Below are positions 53,956 through 64,000 of a DNA stretch of 64,000 nucleotides, piece after piece. The DNA is taken from positions 124,001 through 188,000 of the forward strand of contig WGMZ01000007.1 of NCBI GenBank assembly GCA_016124735.1. The letters run 5' to 3'. The first letter of the stretch is position 1; every line of letters begins with the position of its first letter. The notes under the pieces are model-generated. The model worked only from the letters and a program-made list of their open reading frames with translations. It did no database searches and was not told the origin of the DNA. Position numbers and translations under genes: made by a program. The stretch comes from Bacteroidota bacterium. Lineage in GTDB: Bacteria; Bacteroidota; Bacteroidia; UBA8524.

Positions 53956-55746
53956 TTGAAATCACTCTCCGCCATCAATAAGTACTTCTGGAAGTACAAA
54001 GTCCGTTTATCACTCGGGGTCATCTTTGTGGTGATATCGACCTATTTCAGTGTTTTACAACCTGGTTTCGTGAAGGATGCCATCAACGTGGTAGCCGATA
54101 AAATCTCAGAGAATCACGGGCAATTCGACGAGGGTATCCGAAATGAATTGCTGCATGAAACTTTTATTATTGGCTTGATGATTTTAGGTGCAGCGATTCT
54201 TAAAGGAGTCTTTTTGTTTCTGATGCGGCAAACCATCATTGTGATGTCGCGCCATATTGAATACGATCTCAAGAACGAGATTTTTATCCAATATCAGCGC
54301 CTTAGCATGGCCTTCTACCGGCAAAACAATACTGGCGATCTGATGAATCGCATCAGTGAGGATGTAAGCCGCGTTCGCATGTATATCGGTCCGGCCATAA
54401 TGTATACGCTCACCTTGATTACCACCTTTGTTTTAGTCATCTACAAAATGGTAAGTGTGAGTCCCAGCCTGACTTTATGGGTACTTTTACCGCTCCCGGT
54501 ATTATCTGTTTCCATCTATCTGGTGAACAACACCATCTACAAACGAAGCGACCGGATTCAACAAAAACTTTCCGATCTGACAACATTTGTACAGGAAGCG
54601 TTTTCGGGAATCCGTGTACTAAAAGCTTTTGGCGTTGGAAGAGATTCCTGGATTGAATTTGAAAAAGAAAACGAAAACTACCGGCAAAGAGCCTTGTCTC
54701 TTGCAAAATTCGATGCACTATTTTTCCCACTAATGATGCTGCTTATTGGTATGAGCAACCTCCTGGTAATTTATATCGGCGGACAACAAGTTATTGAGGG
54801 TACACTTCGTTTCGGAAATATAGCAGAGTTTGTTATTTATGTGAATATGCTTACATGGCCGGTGGCTTCATTGGGTTGGGTAACTTCCATTATCCAGCGT
54901 GCGGCTGCTTCTCAGGCACGAATCAATGAATTTTTGGCGGTGGAGCCTGAAATTGTGAATCAAAACAAGGGTGCTTTTCATTTTGAGAAATCCATCGTCT
55001 TTGATCAGGTAACCTTTGGTTATGGAGAGCGTCACCCGGCATTGAGTGATATCAGTTTTACCCTTAAAAAAGGGGAAATTATAGGAGTTATTGGCGCCAC
55101 AGGTTCAGGAAAATCCACCCTGGCAGGATTGCTTCTCCGATTGCAGGACCCTGTAAAAGGGAAAATCACCATCGACGGCGAAAGCATCGAGAATATCAAT
55201 CTGGACGAATATAGGGAGCATATTGGCTATGTGCCTCAGGAGGTATTCCTTTTCAGCGATTCCATCCAGGAGAATATTGCATTTGGATTGAAATCAGGAG
55301 AATACACCAGAGAGGAGATTGAATCCGCCGCAAGAGCAGCAGCGGTCTACGACAATATAGTGGAGTTTACCAACGGTTTTGAAACCATGTTGGGGGAACG
55401 CGGAATTAGTTTATCTGGAGGACAAAAACAACGCGTAGCAATTGCAAGAGCTCTGGTGAAGAATCCGGATTTATTGATTTTGGATGATTGTCTTTCTGCT
55501 GTTGATACACGTACCGAATCGGAAATCCTCCAAAATTTCCGAAGATACTTCAAAGACAGAACGGCCCTGATAATTTCTCACCGGGTTAGTTCGGTTATCC
55601 ACGCAGATCAGATCCTCGTTTTGGACGAAGGACGCATTGCAGAGAGAGGAACACATCACGAGCTCATGGCAATAGGAGGGATTTATGCCAAACTACACGA
55701 GAAACAAAGTCTTCAGGAAGAAACAGATACAGCAGTTTCCGAATAA
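53956..55746 (+). CDS. ABC transporter, fused permease/ATPase
   Basis: TM domain plus GATGSGKSTLAGLLL, LSGGQKQRVAIARALVKNPDLLILDDCLSAVD. Confidence 0.94.
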   Translation: MKSLSAINKYFWKYKVRLSLGVIFVVISTYFSVLQPGFVKDAINVVADKISENHGQFDEGIRNELLHETFIIGLMILGAAILKGVFLFLMRQTIIVMSRHIEYDLKNEIFIQYQRLSMAFYRQNNTGDLMNRISEDVSRVRMYIGPAIMYTLTLITTFVLVIYKMVSVSPSLTLWVLLPLPVLSVSIYLVNNTIYKRSDRIQQKLSDLTTFVQEAFSGIRVLKAFGVGRDSWIEFEKENENYRQRALSLAKFDALFFPLMMLLIGMSNLLVIYIGGQQVIEGTLRFGNIAEFVIYVNMLTWPVASLGWVTSIIQRAAASQARINEFLAVEPEIVNQNKGAFHFEKSIVFDQVTFGYGERHPALSDISFTLKKGEIIGVIGATGSGKSTLAGLLLRLQDPVKGKITIDGESIENINLDEYREHIGYVPQEVFLFSDSIQENIAFGLKSGEYTREEIESAARAAAVYDNIVEFTNGFETMLGERGISLSGGQKQRVAIARALVKNPDLLILDDCLSAVDTRTESEILQNFRRYFKDRTALIISHRVSSVIHADQILVLDEGRIAERGTHHELMAIGGIYAKLHEKQSLQEETDTAVSE

Positions 55747-55825
55747 TATCTCAGTGAGAATCGCGAAGTCCTATTTGCTGTATTCAGGAAAATAATATAG
55801 TTTTCCGCAGGAATTACGTGAATCA

Positions 55826-56140
55826 ATGGAGGACTATAAGAACAACGACAGAGAAGAAATCTTTTCGAAGAAGATTCGTGCAGGAAAACGGACCTATTTT
55901 TTTGATGTAAAATCAACCCGAGCCAACGACTTTTACATTACCATAACAGAATCCAAGAAAAAAATGGATTCAGGTATGTATGTGAAACACAAAATCTTTT
56001 TGTACAAAGAGGATTTTAACAAATTCATGGATGCTTTGAACGAAACCGTATCACATGTGAAAACAGAGCTTATGCCAGAATACGATTTCGAAGAATTCAG
56101 CCGTTCAAACGAGTCGGAAGAATACGGCAGCGACGATTAA
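55826..56140 (+). CDS. PUR-domain (DUF3276) DNA/RNA-binding protein
   Basis: EEIFSKKIRAGKRTYFFDVKSTRANDFYITITESKKK...KHKIFLYKEDFNKFMDAL. Confidence 0.9.
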   Translation: MEDYKNNDREEIFSKKIRAGKRTYFFDVKSTRANDFYITITESKKKMDSGMYVKHKIFLYKEDFNKFMDALNETVSHVKTELMPEYDFEEFSRSNESEEYGSDD

Positions 56141-56167
56141 TCTGCATCATCCGAAAAAGATACTTGC

Positions 56168-56205
56168 AACCTTTGCTCTTTGGGCAAAGGTTTTTTTGTT
56201 TTTTT
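56168..56205 (+). terminator. Rho-independent terminator
   Basis: AACCTTTGC-tctttgg-GCAAAGGTT then T-rich. Confidence 0.85.
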
Positions 56206-56210
56206 GCAGC

Positions 56211-56822
56211 ATGAAAACCCTGTTTAAATGGGCGGCAATTTTTACTCTGCCCAGTGTTGTTGCATTCCTGTATATGATGCGAACCTTTCCTGATACCACT
56301 CCGGAGGTTCAGGCCGCATTCATCACGATCCATTACATGTCCGCCGGTGTGGCAGCCTTTTTCGTGTTACGGGAACTGAACAGGAGTGAGAAGAAGTCGG
56401 AAGAAAAGTTTGGCATTTTGCGGTACATGATTACGGGAATCCTGACGGTGGTAGCGCAAGGGATGATCTTCGGCTTGTTTTCGGCAACCTATTTCAATGT
56501 GATCAATCCGGATCTGAAAGAAGCCTATATCCAGGAAGAGCTTATCCCGGGTTTTGTGCGGGGAAAGGACAGCACAGCCAATAATCTGGAAGAATACTAT
56601 TCCCACCTGATGCAAGGCGCTGATTCGGCCGTCCTTCTGCCGGAACGATACCAGGAAATTAAACAGGCGGCAGAGGATTCGGTGCTGACCATTCAGAATT
56701 TGGTAATCAAAGTAGAACACCAGAATTTTTCATACTACGGAACGTTGATTCGTTTTGTTGGCATGGCGCCCATATTTGGAATCTTGTTTTCTGTCATTAT
56801 AGTGGTATACCTGAAAAGATGA
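56211..56822 (+). CDS. DUF4199-like membrane protein
   Basis: MKTLFKWAAIFTLPSVVAFLYMM..., four TM segments and FGLFSATYFNVINPDLKEAYIQ. Confidence 0.7.
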   Translation: MKTLFKWAAIFTLPSVVAFLYMMRTFPDTTPEVQAAFITIHYMSAGVAAFFVLRELNRSEKKSEEKFGILRYMITGILTVVAQGMIFGLFSATYFNVINPDLKEAYIQEELIPGFVRGKDSTANNLEEYYSHLMQGADSAVLLPERYQEIKQAAEDSVLTIQNLVIKVEHQNFSYYGTLIRFVGMAPIFGILFSVIIVVYLKR

Positions 56823-57220
56823 CCCGGATAGAAAGCGACACTGTACAAATTCAGAAACCGGGAAAGGAGGTATATGCCTTTCTTAGTAACCTGAACAATC
56901 ATCAGATGATTATGCCGGAGCAGGTGACTGACTGGAAATCCGAAGAAGATACATGCGAATACACCATAATAGGTACCGGTGCGGTTCATTTAAAAGTGAA
57001 GGTCCGGAGGGAAAATCATCTGGTTTCTTTGGAACCGAACGGACGAATCCCATTCCCTTTTGAGGTATTTTGGCATATCTCGCCACATCATGCGCATTGT
57101 GAAGTGAAAGTGGAAATTCATGCAGATTTGAATCCCATTTTGCGAATGATGGCAATGAATCCTTTGAAAAGTTTTATTAATCAGCAGGTTCATAACCTGC
57201 AAAAACGCCTGGATGGCTAA
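56819..57220 (+). CDS. SRPBCC-family protein
   Basis: IESDTVQIQKPGKEVYAFLSNLNNHQMIMPEQVTDWKSEEDTCEYTI. Confidence 0.75.
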   Translation: MTRIESDTVQIQKPGKEVYAFLSNLNNHQMIMPEQVTDWKSEEDTCEYTIIGTGAVHLKVKVRRENHLVSLEPNGRIPFPFEVFWHISPHHAHCEVKVEIHADLNPILRMMAMNPLKSFINQQVHNLQKRLDG

Positions 57221-57968
57221 AATAAACATATATCCGAAATGGTTTGGGTTTATATGGGCCCTCTGGCTGGCATTGCATTTTTTGCTTTTTTTTCTGCTGG
57301 CTTACCCCTTATTCTATTTCCTGTTATCCAATAAGAAAAGATATCCTGCTGCACATCAGCTGCGGAAAGCATGGGGAAACTATATTCTTTTTATGGCTTG
57401 TATTCGCACCAAAGTCACTTACGAGGAACCTCTTGATAAAAAGAAGACCTACGTTTATGCTCCCAACCATTCCAGCTACCTTGATATTCCATCTATTGCG
57501 GTAATGCTTCCGGGTTATCTGGTTTATTTGGCAAAAGCAGAATTGGCAAAAGTGCCGTTGTTTAAAATTTTCTTTACGACCATAGATATCGCGGTGGATA
57601 GAAAAAGTGCCCTTAAAGCACATAAAGCCTTTGTTGAAGCTGGAGAAAGACTAAAAGAAGGGGCCAACCTGATTGTTTTCCCGGAAGGTACGATTCCTGC
57701 CGATGCACCCAGACTCGGAAAATTTAAAGATGGACCATTTCGTTTGGCAGTGGAAAATCAGATAGAATTGGTTCCCGTAACCTTGCCCGACAATTGGAAA
57801 AGGATGCCCGACAAAGGTGGCTTTTATGTGTACCCGGGTATCATGCGTATGCACGTTCATCGCCCCATTTCTGTCCTCGGTCTAAATACGGAAGACATAC
57901 CGAAATTGAAACAAGAGGTTTGTTGTATCATTGAATCTAAATTAGCAGAATATGCGAATCACGAATGA
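57213..57968 (+). CDS. plsC: 1-acyl-sn-glycerol-3-phosphate acyltransferase
   Basis: APNHSSYLDIPSI (NHxxxxD), LIVFPEGTIP. Confidence 0.92.
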   Translation: MAKINIYPKWFGFIWALWLALHFLLFFLLAYPLFYFLLSNKKRYPAAHQLRKAWGNYILFMACIRTKVTYEEPLDKKKTYVYAPNHSSYLDIPSIAVMLPGYLVYLAKAELAKVPLFKIFFTTIDIAVDRKSALKAHKAFVEAGERLKEGANLIVFPEGTIPADAPRLGKFKDGPFRLAVENQIELVPVTLPDNWKRMPDKGGFYVYPGIMRMHVHRPISVLGLNTEDIPKLKQEVCCIIESKLAEYANHE

Positions 57969-58242
57969 AACAGTCGATAAACTAGCCCATTTGGCTCGAC
58001 TCGAATTTGCAGAAAATGAAAAGGAGCAGGTTCGGGCCGATCTTGAAAAAGTACTGGGTTTTTGTGAGCAACTGAATGAATTGGATACAGAGAATGTAGA
58101 ACCAATGGTATTCATGACAGATGATCGCAACGTTTTACGGGAAGATGAAGTGGAACATCCTATTACCCACGAAGAGGCCATGAAAAACGCGCCAAAAAGC
58201 GATTCAGACTATTTCCGTGTACCGAAGGTAATCAATAAGTAA
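57952..58242 (+). CDS. gatC: Asp/Glu-tRNA amidotransferase subunit C
   Basis: [50 protein letters not shown]...YFRVPKVI. Confidence 0.95.
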   Translation: MRITNETVDKLAHLARLEFAENEKEQVRADLEKVLGFCEQLNELDTENVEPMVFMTDDRNVLREDEVEHPITHEEAMKNAPKSDSDYFRVPKVINK

Positions 58243-58243
58243 G

Positions 58244-58918
58244 ATGTCACTTATTGAATTGCGCGACATCAAGAAAATCTACAAAGTAGGCGATATAGAA
58301 TTGGCTGCGCTCAATGGGGTAAATCTGAACATTGAAAAAGGGGAGTATGTCGCATTGATGGGACCATCAGGCTCCGGTAAATCCACCTTAATGAATATAT
58401 TGGGCTGTCTGGATACCCCAAGCAGCGGTTCCTATAAACTCAATGAGCAATACGTTTCCGATCTCAGTGAAAAAGAACTGGCAAATATTCGGAACAAAGA
58501 AATAGGTTTTGTATTTCAAAGTTTTAACCTCCTGCCACGGCAAACTGCCTTGGAAAACGTTCAACTTCCGCTGGTGTATGCGGGTATTAAAAAAGAGGAA
58601 CGGATGCATCGCGGAGAAGAAGTGTTGGCTCAGGTTGGCTTAAGCGATCGTCAAACACATAAACCAAATGAACTCAGTGGTGGCCAGCGGCAACGCGTAG
58701 CAGTGGCCCGGGCATTGGTCAATAACCCATCCATTATTCTTGCAGATGAGCCGACTGGTAATCTGGATACTAAAACATCCTTGGAAATAATGGAGCTTTT
58801 TGAAGCCATTCATCAGGCCGGAAATACGATTATCCTGGTTACGCACGAAGAAGAAATCGCACGCAGGGCGAGAAGAATTGTTCGTTTACGCGACGGACTC
58901 ATCGAATCAGACGAATAA
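58244..58918 (+). CDS. LolD/MacB-type ABC transporter ATP-binding protein
   Basis: [55 protein letters not shown]. Confidence 0.94.
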   Translation: MSLIELRDIKKIYKVGDIELAALNGVNLNIEKGEYVALMGPSGSGKSTLMNILGCLDTPSSGSYKLNEQYVSDLSEKELANIRNKEIGFVFQSFNLLPRQTALENVQLPLVYAGIKKEERMHRGEEVLAQVGLSDRQTHKPNELSGGQRQRVAVARALVNNPSIILADEPTGNLDTKTSLEIMELFEAIHQAGNTIILVTHEEEIARRARRIVRLRDGLIESDE

Positions 58919-59095
58919 GTCTTCGGTTATGAAAGATAGTTGTATCAATATGATAGACTTTTCATCTTATTCAGTTCCGTGTAAATTGGTATATTTATTT
59001 TATTAAATATTGATATTCATTTAGTTGTAAACTTTTCTACATCAGTTTCTATTTCTGGCAAGGCTTTCGAATCATCTAGAGCGAACAAGCAATAG

Positions 59096-59884
59096 ATGAT
59101 CATGAAAAAAGTAAATAGTTATGTAGTTGGCTCACTTTGTTTCCTGATTTCTGGATTCTTTCTTTCTGCTTGCAGTGAGAATAATGGAGACGGTATGGGC
59201 AATTCGAGCATGAATGTCCATATGACCGATGCTCCTGGTCCTTATGATGAAGTAAATGTAGATGTGAAGGGTTTAGAGGTGCACTCGGATGTGAACGGAT
59301 GGCAGACAATTCCGTTGAATAATCCTGGTGTGTATGACTTGCTTAAGTTAACCAATGGACTCGATACCCTGTTAGGTTCGGTTACCGTACCTTCCGGTAC
59401 TATATCGCAGTTCAGGCTCACGCTTGGACCGAATAATACCGTGAAGGTTAACGGGACCGTATTTGATTTAACCACCCCAAGTGGACAGCAAAGTGGAATT
59501 AAAATTCAGGTTCATGAGAACCTGCTTCCAGGCATCACATACGATTTTACCTTAGATTTTGATGCAGGTAAAAGTATTGTTCATACGGGCAATGACCGCT
59601 ACATCCTTAAGCCGGTAATCCGTGCCGTTACCGCAGCCAATAATGGAATCATTTCCGGTCAGCTGAATCCGGTTATGGTGGCACAAGTACAAGCCATCAG
59701 CAATACAGGAGATACCACCGGAACCTATTCCGACTCAACCGGAGCCTTCCAGGTAATCGGTTTGCCTGCCGGCACCTATCAGGTGGATATTCTCCCTCCT
59801 TCACCTTATTCAGACACAACGTTTAGCGGAGTCAATGTGGTGAACGGACAAATCACTCCTATGGGAGCATTGAATATACAATAA
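59096..59884 (+). CDS. DUF4382-like lipoprotein
   Basis: LSACSENN lipobox; MNVHMTDAPGPYDEVNVDVKGLEVHSD...; C-terminal carboxypeptidase-regulatory-like GTYSDSTGAFQVIGLPAGTYQVDI. Confidence 0.85.
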   Translation: MIMKKVNSYVVGSLCFLISGFFLSACSENNGDGMGNSSMNVHMTDAPGPYDEVNVDVKGLEVHSDVNGWQTIPLNNPGVYDLLKLTNGLDTLLGSVTVPSGTISQFRLTLGPNNTVKVNGTVFDLTTPSGQQSGIKIQVHENLLPGITYDFTLDFDAGKSIVHTGNDRYILKPVIRAVTAANNGIISGQLNPVMVAQVQAISNTGDTTGTYSDSTGAFQVIGLPAGTYQVDILPPSPYSDTTFSGVNVVNGQITPMGALNIQ

Positions 59885-59906
59885 GAGCTTCTTTTAGCGT
59901 GTGGGT

Positions 59907-59945
59907 GAGGCAGTGCTTCTTTTTAGAAGGGCTGCCTCTTTTTTT
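59907..59945 (+). terminator. Rho-independent terminator
   Basis: GAGGCAG..CTTCT-tttt-AGAAG..CTGCCTC then T-run. Confidence 0.85.
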
Positions 59946-59967
59946 CTTTAAACATGTACTTTCGTAG

Positions 59968-60519
59968 ATGATGAAAATCTACACGAAAACCGGAGACAAA
60001 GGAGAGACGTCATTGATTGGCGGTGTAAGGGTGGTCAAATATCATCCTCGTATTGAAGCCTATGGAACCATAGATGAGTTAAATTCTTATCTGGGCTATG
60101 TGCAGCTTTCGGTTGCTGAAGAGAAAGATCAAAAATTAATTCGGGAAATACAGGATCGGCTATTTACCATCGGATCTTTGTTGGCTTCGGCTCCGGGATC
60201 AAAAATGATCCTTCCTGATTTAAAACAGACGGACATAGAGGCGCTTGAATCGCGTATGGATGAGCTGGATGCACAACTTCCCGAATTGAAGAACTTCGTT
60301 CTTCCGGGCGGAAGTAAGGATGCTGCTATGGCACATGTGGCGCGCTGTGTGTGTCGCAGAGCCGAGCGATTAATTATCGAGGTGTCAGAAAAAGAAACGG
60401 TTGATGCGCTGGTTATCCCTTACATCAACCGTCTCAGTGATTATTTATTCGTTGTGGCCCGAAAACTGGTTTTGGAAGCAGAGGCAGAGGAAATTCCCTG
60501 GCGTCCCCGAAATGCCTAA
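59968..60519 (+). CDS. Cob(I)yrinic acid a,c-diamide adenosyltransferase, PduO type
   Basis: MKIYTKTGDKGETSLIGGVRVVK...YGTIDELNSYLGY; RCVCRRAERLI; NRLSDYLFVVARK. Confidence 0.95.
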   Translation: MMKIYTKTGDKGETSLIGGVRVVKYHPRIEAYGTIDELNSYLGYVQLSVAEEKDQKLIREIQDRLFTIGSLLASAPGSKMILPDLKQTDIEALESRMDELDAQLPELKNFVLPGGSKDAAMAHVARCVCRRAERLIIEVSEKETVDALVIPYINRLSDYLFVVARKLVLEAEAEEIPWRPRNA

Positions 60520-61226
60520 TGTATTTCTAAAAGTGTACTGGCGGCAAGATCATATCGCGGTTCCAGAGCCAATGCCTTTTGAATATGCTTGATTGCTGCC
60601 TGCTTCTTTCCTTCAGAATATTCCAATTGTCCCAATGAAAAATAAGCCAAAGCAGTCAGTGAAACCATCTGGGTCTTATTTGGAACAGAAGGCATCATTT
60701 GTTCTACTTTAATGGTGTCGGCAACCGTCTTGTGATCGATTACAAACATCACTTCTTCATATGCGGATTTGAAGTCCTGCATTTCAAAATGAACAGTAGC
60801 CATCTGCATTTTTATACGCAAATCGCCGGTAATGGAAAACATGCGGTCCTGAAGCATCAGGGCTTTTTGATAGTCTTGCAGGGAGATTAAACCTGCAATG
60901 GTTGGTTCGAGGTATTCGATATTGTTCGGTTGCGTTTTCAGCAGAACTTCACCTACATCAGCTAATCCAGCAGGATTTTGCATTTCATAGTAAACCTGAA
61001 ACAAAGTGTCATAAAGACCGGTGCGGCTGCTATCTTTTTCTAAAATAGTATTAGCCATTACCAGGGTAGTAGCTACATCTGTACGTTTTAATGCTTGTTG
61101 AAGCATGGCATCTTCCATCGAGGTGTCTACGCTTTTTCCTTCTGATTCTGTTGCAGCCGGATTGGAGCATGACATGATTCCGCTCAACAATACAGCACTC
61201 ATCAATATGTATTTCATGATTTTCAA
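60516..61226 (-). CDS. TPR-like lipoprotein, hypothetical
   Basis: MKYILMSAVLLSGIMSCSNPA lipobox; C-terminal TPR; convergent 4-nt overlap with PduO-type gene. Confidence 0.75.
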   Translation of the reverse strand: MKIMKYILMSAVLLSGIMSCSNPAATESEGKSVDTSMEDAMLQQALKRTDVATTLVMANTILEKDSSRTGLYDTLFQVYYEMQNPAGLADVGEVLLKTQPNNIEYLEPTIAGLISLQDYQKALMLQDRMFSITGDLRIKMQMATVHFEMQDFKSAYEEVMFVIDHKTVADTIKVEQMMPSVPNKTQMVSLTALAYFSLGQLEYSEGKKQAAIKHIQKALALEPRYDLAASTLLEIH

Positions 61227-61233
61227 GTACCCG

Positions 61234-61241
61234 CAAAAATA
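61234..61241 (-). promoter_or_regulatory. Bacteroidota -7 box (TATTTTTG)
   Basis: Exact TAnnTTTG just upstream of the TPR lipoprotein gene. Confidence 0.5.
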
Positions 61242-61266
61242 GCGGAATCACCAAGGTTTCAAAATA

Positions 61267-61680
61267 CTATGCTAAGTATTGTTTTTTCTCTGATTCTGTG
61301 GGGATTGTGCATTTTTCCTTTTTACCGAACCAGGCGTAGCGATTTCTGGCCACCCAGTCATAAAAGATATTCCGAACACTGGCAGGGATAATCAACAATA
61401 CAGCGAAGAAAGACCAAATGGTACACATGTCCCATGCAACCAACAAGGCAGCGGTACTCTTGAAATAGGTTTTTCCATTTCGCATATATACGATCGATTC
61501 AGGAATTGTTCCTTCAGATATATTTAATTGTAGAGAAGCCGTTTCTCCCTGCAGTGGAGCGAAATAGATGCGCTTGCGCCAATCAAAATACTGCACAAAA
61601 CGCACGCTTCCATGGCAAAAATGACAATAGCCATCAAAGAATAAGATAAGCGGTGGATGCACTGGTAGTTCGCTGTTCAT
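61267..61680 (-). CDS. DCC-family (DUF393) thiol-disulfide oxidoreductase-like protein
   Basis: LILFFDGYCHFCHGSVRFVQYFDWRKRIYFAPLQG. Confidence 0.9.
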   Translation of the reverse strand: MNSELPVHPPLILFFDGYCHFCHGSVRFVQYFDWRKRIYFAPLQGETASLQLNISEGTIPESIVYMRNGKTYFKSTAALLVAWDMCTIWSFFAVLLIIPASVRNIFYDWVARNRYAWFGKKEKCTIPTESEKKQYLA

Positions 61681-61684
61681 TTGT

Positions 61685-61692
61685 TAACTTTG
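61685..61692 (+). promoter_or_regulatory. Bacteroidota -7 box (TAACTTTG) for ffh
   Basis: Exact TAnnTTTG, 25 nt before ATG. Confidence 0.6.
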
Positions 61693-61717
61693 CGTCCCAA
61701 AAATAACACCATTCATC

Positions 61718-63049
61718 ATGTTTGAAAATCTTAGTTCACGACTTGAACGTGCATTTAAAAGTATCAAAGGCCAGGGTAAAATTACTGAGCTGAATATTGC
61801 GGAAACCATCAAAGAGATCCGCAAAGCACTCGTAGATGCCGACGTGAATTACAAGATAGCCAAATCATTTACCGATCGGGTAAAAGATAAGGCAATGGGA
61901 CAAAATGTGTTGACATCAGTATCTCCGGGTCAGTTGATGATTAAAATTGTTAACGACGAATTGAAGGAGTTGCTTGGTGGCACAACTGAAGAATTGCAAA
62001 TTCAGGGGAATCCGGCAATCATCTTAATTGCGGGATTGCAGGGTTCTGGTAAAACTACTTTTTCAGGAAAGTTGGCGCGCCACATCAAGGGCAAAGGGAG
62101 AAACCCATTGCTGGTAGCGGGCGATGTCTACCGCCCGGCAGCAATCGAACAGCTAAAAGTTCTGGGTGAACAGGTAGAGGTATCGGTTTATACCGAAGAA
62201 GGAAATAAAAACCCGGTTGAAATTGCAAACAATGCCATCCGCTATGCCAAACAAAACGGAAACAACGTAGTCATCATCGATACGGCCGGACGTCTGAGTG
62301 TGGATGAAGAGATGATGAATGAGATTGCCCGGGTAAAAGCCGCGGTGAAGCCCCAGGAAATTCTTTTTGTAGTGGATGCCATGACCGGACAAGACGCGGT
62401 GAATACAGCTCAGGTCTTCAATGAGCGTCTTGATTTTAATGGGGTGGTTCTGACAAAAATGGACGGCGATACCAGAGGGGGGGCTGCCTTATCAATCAAG
62501 TCGGTGGTAAACAAACCGATTAAGTTTGTCAGCATGGGAGAGAAGATGGATGCGCTCGACGTATTTCATCCGGATCGGATGGCTTCCCGTATTCTGGGTA
62601 TGGGAGATATTGTTTCCCTCGTAGAAAGAGCTCAACAGGTTTTTGATGAGGAAGAAGCGGATCGCTTACAAAAGAAAATCCGAGGCAACGATTTCGACTT
62701 CGACGACTTTTTCAAACAGCTCCAACAAATTAAAAAGATGGGGAATATCAAGGATTTGATGGGAATGATTCCGGGAGTTGGTAAAGCTATAAAAGATGTG
62801 GATATCAACGACGACTCCTTTAAAAATGTGGAATCCATCATTCAGTCCATGACCCCATTCGAGAGGAAAAATCCCGATAGTCTGAATGGTTCGCGTAAAA
62901 AGCGAATAGCAACGGGAGCGGGGCGCGACATCACCGAAGTCAATAAATTGGTCAAACAATTCGAAGACATGCGGAAAATGATGAAATCGATGAATAAGAT
63001 GCAGGGAGGAATGGGTGGTCGCATGCCAAAAATGCCTTTCCGACGCTAA
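61718..63049 (+). CDS. ffh: Signal recognition particle protein Ffh
   Basis: GLQGSGKTTFSGKLA, DTAGRLSVDEEMM, TKMDGDTRGGAALS, C-terminal Met-rich MMKSMNKMQGGMGGRMPKMPF. Confidence 0.97.
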   Translation: MFENLSSRLERAFKSIKGQGKITELNIAETIKEIRKALVDADVNYKIAKSFTDRVKDKAMGQNVLTSVSPGQLMIKIVNDELKELLGGTTEELQIQGNPAIILIAGLQGSGKTTFSGKLARHIKGKGRNPLLVAGDVYRPAAIEQLKVLGEQVEVSVYTEEGNKNPVEIANNAIRYAKQNGNNVVIIDTAGRLSVDEEMMNEIARVKAAVKPQEILFVVDAMTGQDAVNTAQVFNERLDFNGVVLTKMDGDTRGGAALSIKSVVNKPIKFVSMGEKMDALDVFHPDRMASRILGMGDIVSLVERAQQVFDEEEADRLQKKIRGNDFDFDDFFKQLQQIKKMGNIKDLMGMIPGVGKAIKDVDINDDSFKNVESIIQSMTPFERKNPDSLNGSRKKRIATGAGRDITEVNKLVKQFEDMRKMMKSMNKMQGGMGGRMPKMPFRR

Positions 63050-63549
63050 GGGTTCACTTGGTTTTTTAGTCTTTTCAGGTATTGATTCCGAAGGTAATAA
63101 TCTTTGATTTCCTGAAGCAAATCTTCCGCATGACCGGCATCGTATTGCCTGCATGTCTGTTCCCATTCTACCATTAGATTGCTGTGAACCTGATCTATCT
63201 CGTCAAGTGCCTGCAGGATTCTGTTTTCATCTCCATCCATCTTTGCATCCATCAGGTTCTCGTTCACGTCCATCATCTCCATCAAAAAACCCGGTGAAAC
63301 GGATTCTTTATCTCCATCTTTTAACACACCTTTTACCTGAAGTAAATAACGAACCCGTGCTTCAAAATTTTGAAGGATTTTATAGGCTTCATTCACCTGA
63401 CTACTCATTTCGAGGGCCCGAATCGATTCTGACTCACTATCCTGTAAATCAGGGTGGTAATGGCGACTTAAGCGGTAATAATTTTGGCGAACCTGCTGGA
63501 GATCCGGAAAGAATGAGAGCGGTATTTCAAAGAGTTCGAAATGATTCAT
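63046..63549 (-). CDS. hscB: Fe-S assembly co-chaperone HscB
   Basis: J-domain NHFELFEIPLSFFPDLQQVRQNYYRLSRHYHPDL and HscB C-terminal helices. Confidence 0.9.
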   Translation of the reverse strand: MNHFELFEIPLSFFPDLQQVRQNYYRLSRHYHPDLQDSESESIRALEMSSQVNEAYKILQNFEARVRYLLQVKGVLKDGDKESVSPGFLMEMMDVNENLMDAKMDGDENRILQALDEIDQVHSNLMVEWEQTCRQYDAGHAEDLLQEIKDYYLRNQYLKRLKNQVNP

Positions 63550-63986
63550 TTTTGAAGGTAAAGATGTCTGAAAAGTAAATCGCTTATCTGTCCGAAATTC
63601 TCTTTTACAATCACTTGTATATTGTTTTCATTGCTGTTATAAGGCAATGTAATGACGTCGCCACCTACACGTTTTCCGTCTTTGCTGTATACCGAATAGT
63701 GCAACTTGATTTCCCTGTAGTAATTGCGCATTTGCAAATCGATACAGTTTTCGTAATCTGTTTTTATTTCGAACTGGTTAAAGAAGATGACGTAATCTAC
63801 CTCGTATTTGCTGCTAATGTACTCAATGAGTCGTCTATCGTCGAAACCGATATCCATATAGGTTTCGGGGTCTTTTATCTTTTTAGGAGCCGGGTTTTTT
63901 TCCGGATTCAAATGCCCTTTTAATTGCTGAATTCTGCTTTTCTTCTCAGGTTCGGGAGAGGGAATCGCCTTGGGTTGGTAATGCAC
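63546..63986 (-). CDS. Hypothetical protein (146 aa)
   Basis: Complete ORF, 4-nt overlap with hscB; no recognised domain. Confidence 0.6.
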   Translation of the reverse strand: MHYQPKAIPSPEPEKKSRIQQLKGHLNPEKNPAPKKIKDPETYMDIGFDDRRLIEYISSKYEVDYVIFFNQFEIKTDYENCIDLQMRNYYREIKLHYSVYSKDGKRVGGDVITLPYNSNENNIQVIVKENFGQISDLLFRHLYLQK

Positions 63987-64000
63987 TGAACCATAAATGA

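Noticed and set aside
46854-55746. RarA, ABC-F and ABC exporter as a defence or resistance island
   Set aside because: Each belongs to a housekeeping or general family, with no defence-associated neighbours or mobility genes.

Overview
64 kb of a Bacteroidota chromosome. Supporting evidence is T9SS C-terminal sorting domains, a gliding-motility-type C-terminal domain, TAnnTTTG -7 promoter boxes, and Bacteroidota families such as DUF3276, DUF6728 and DUF4382. Most of the window is ordinary housekeeping: efp, agmatinase, cysteine desulfurase, map, cystathionine beta-synthase, rarA, kdsB, leucine dehydrogenase, gatC, ffh, hscB, ABC transporters. It also carries a surface/secretion component. That includes a giant 3700-aa multi-PKD protein with a type-B T9SS-like C-terminus, three type-A T9SS cargo proteins, an O-antigen ligase, glycosyltransferases and a LysM protein. 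I see no CRISPR array, rRNA, convincing tRNA, transposase or prophage. The points most worth a second look are: (i) a ~450-nt palindrome-rich non-coding region at ~14.94-15.31 kb; (ii) an A-B-A-B-A-B two-domain higher-order repeat inside the giant PKD gene; (iii) translational coupling of an EF-P lacking the canonical tip Lys/Arg to an agmatinase; (iv) a 56-codon DUF6728-like gene missed by the ORF track but with its own promoter box; (v) several -7 boxes only 6-7 nt from the start codon. I did not find a clearly new defence or mobile system. All family calls come from reading the translations; no database search was run.
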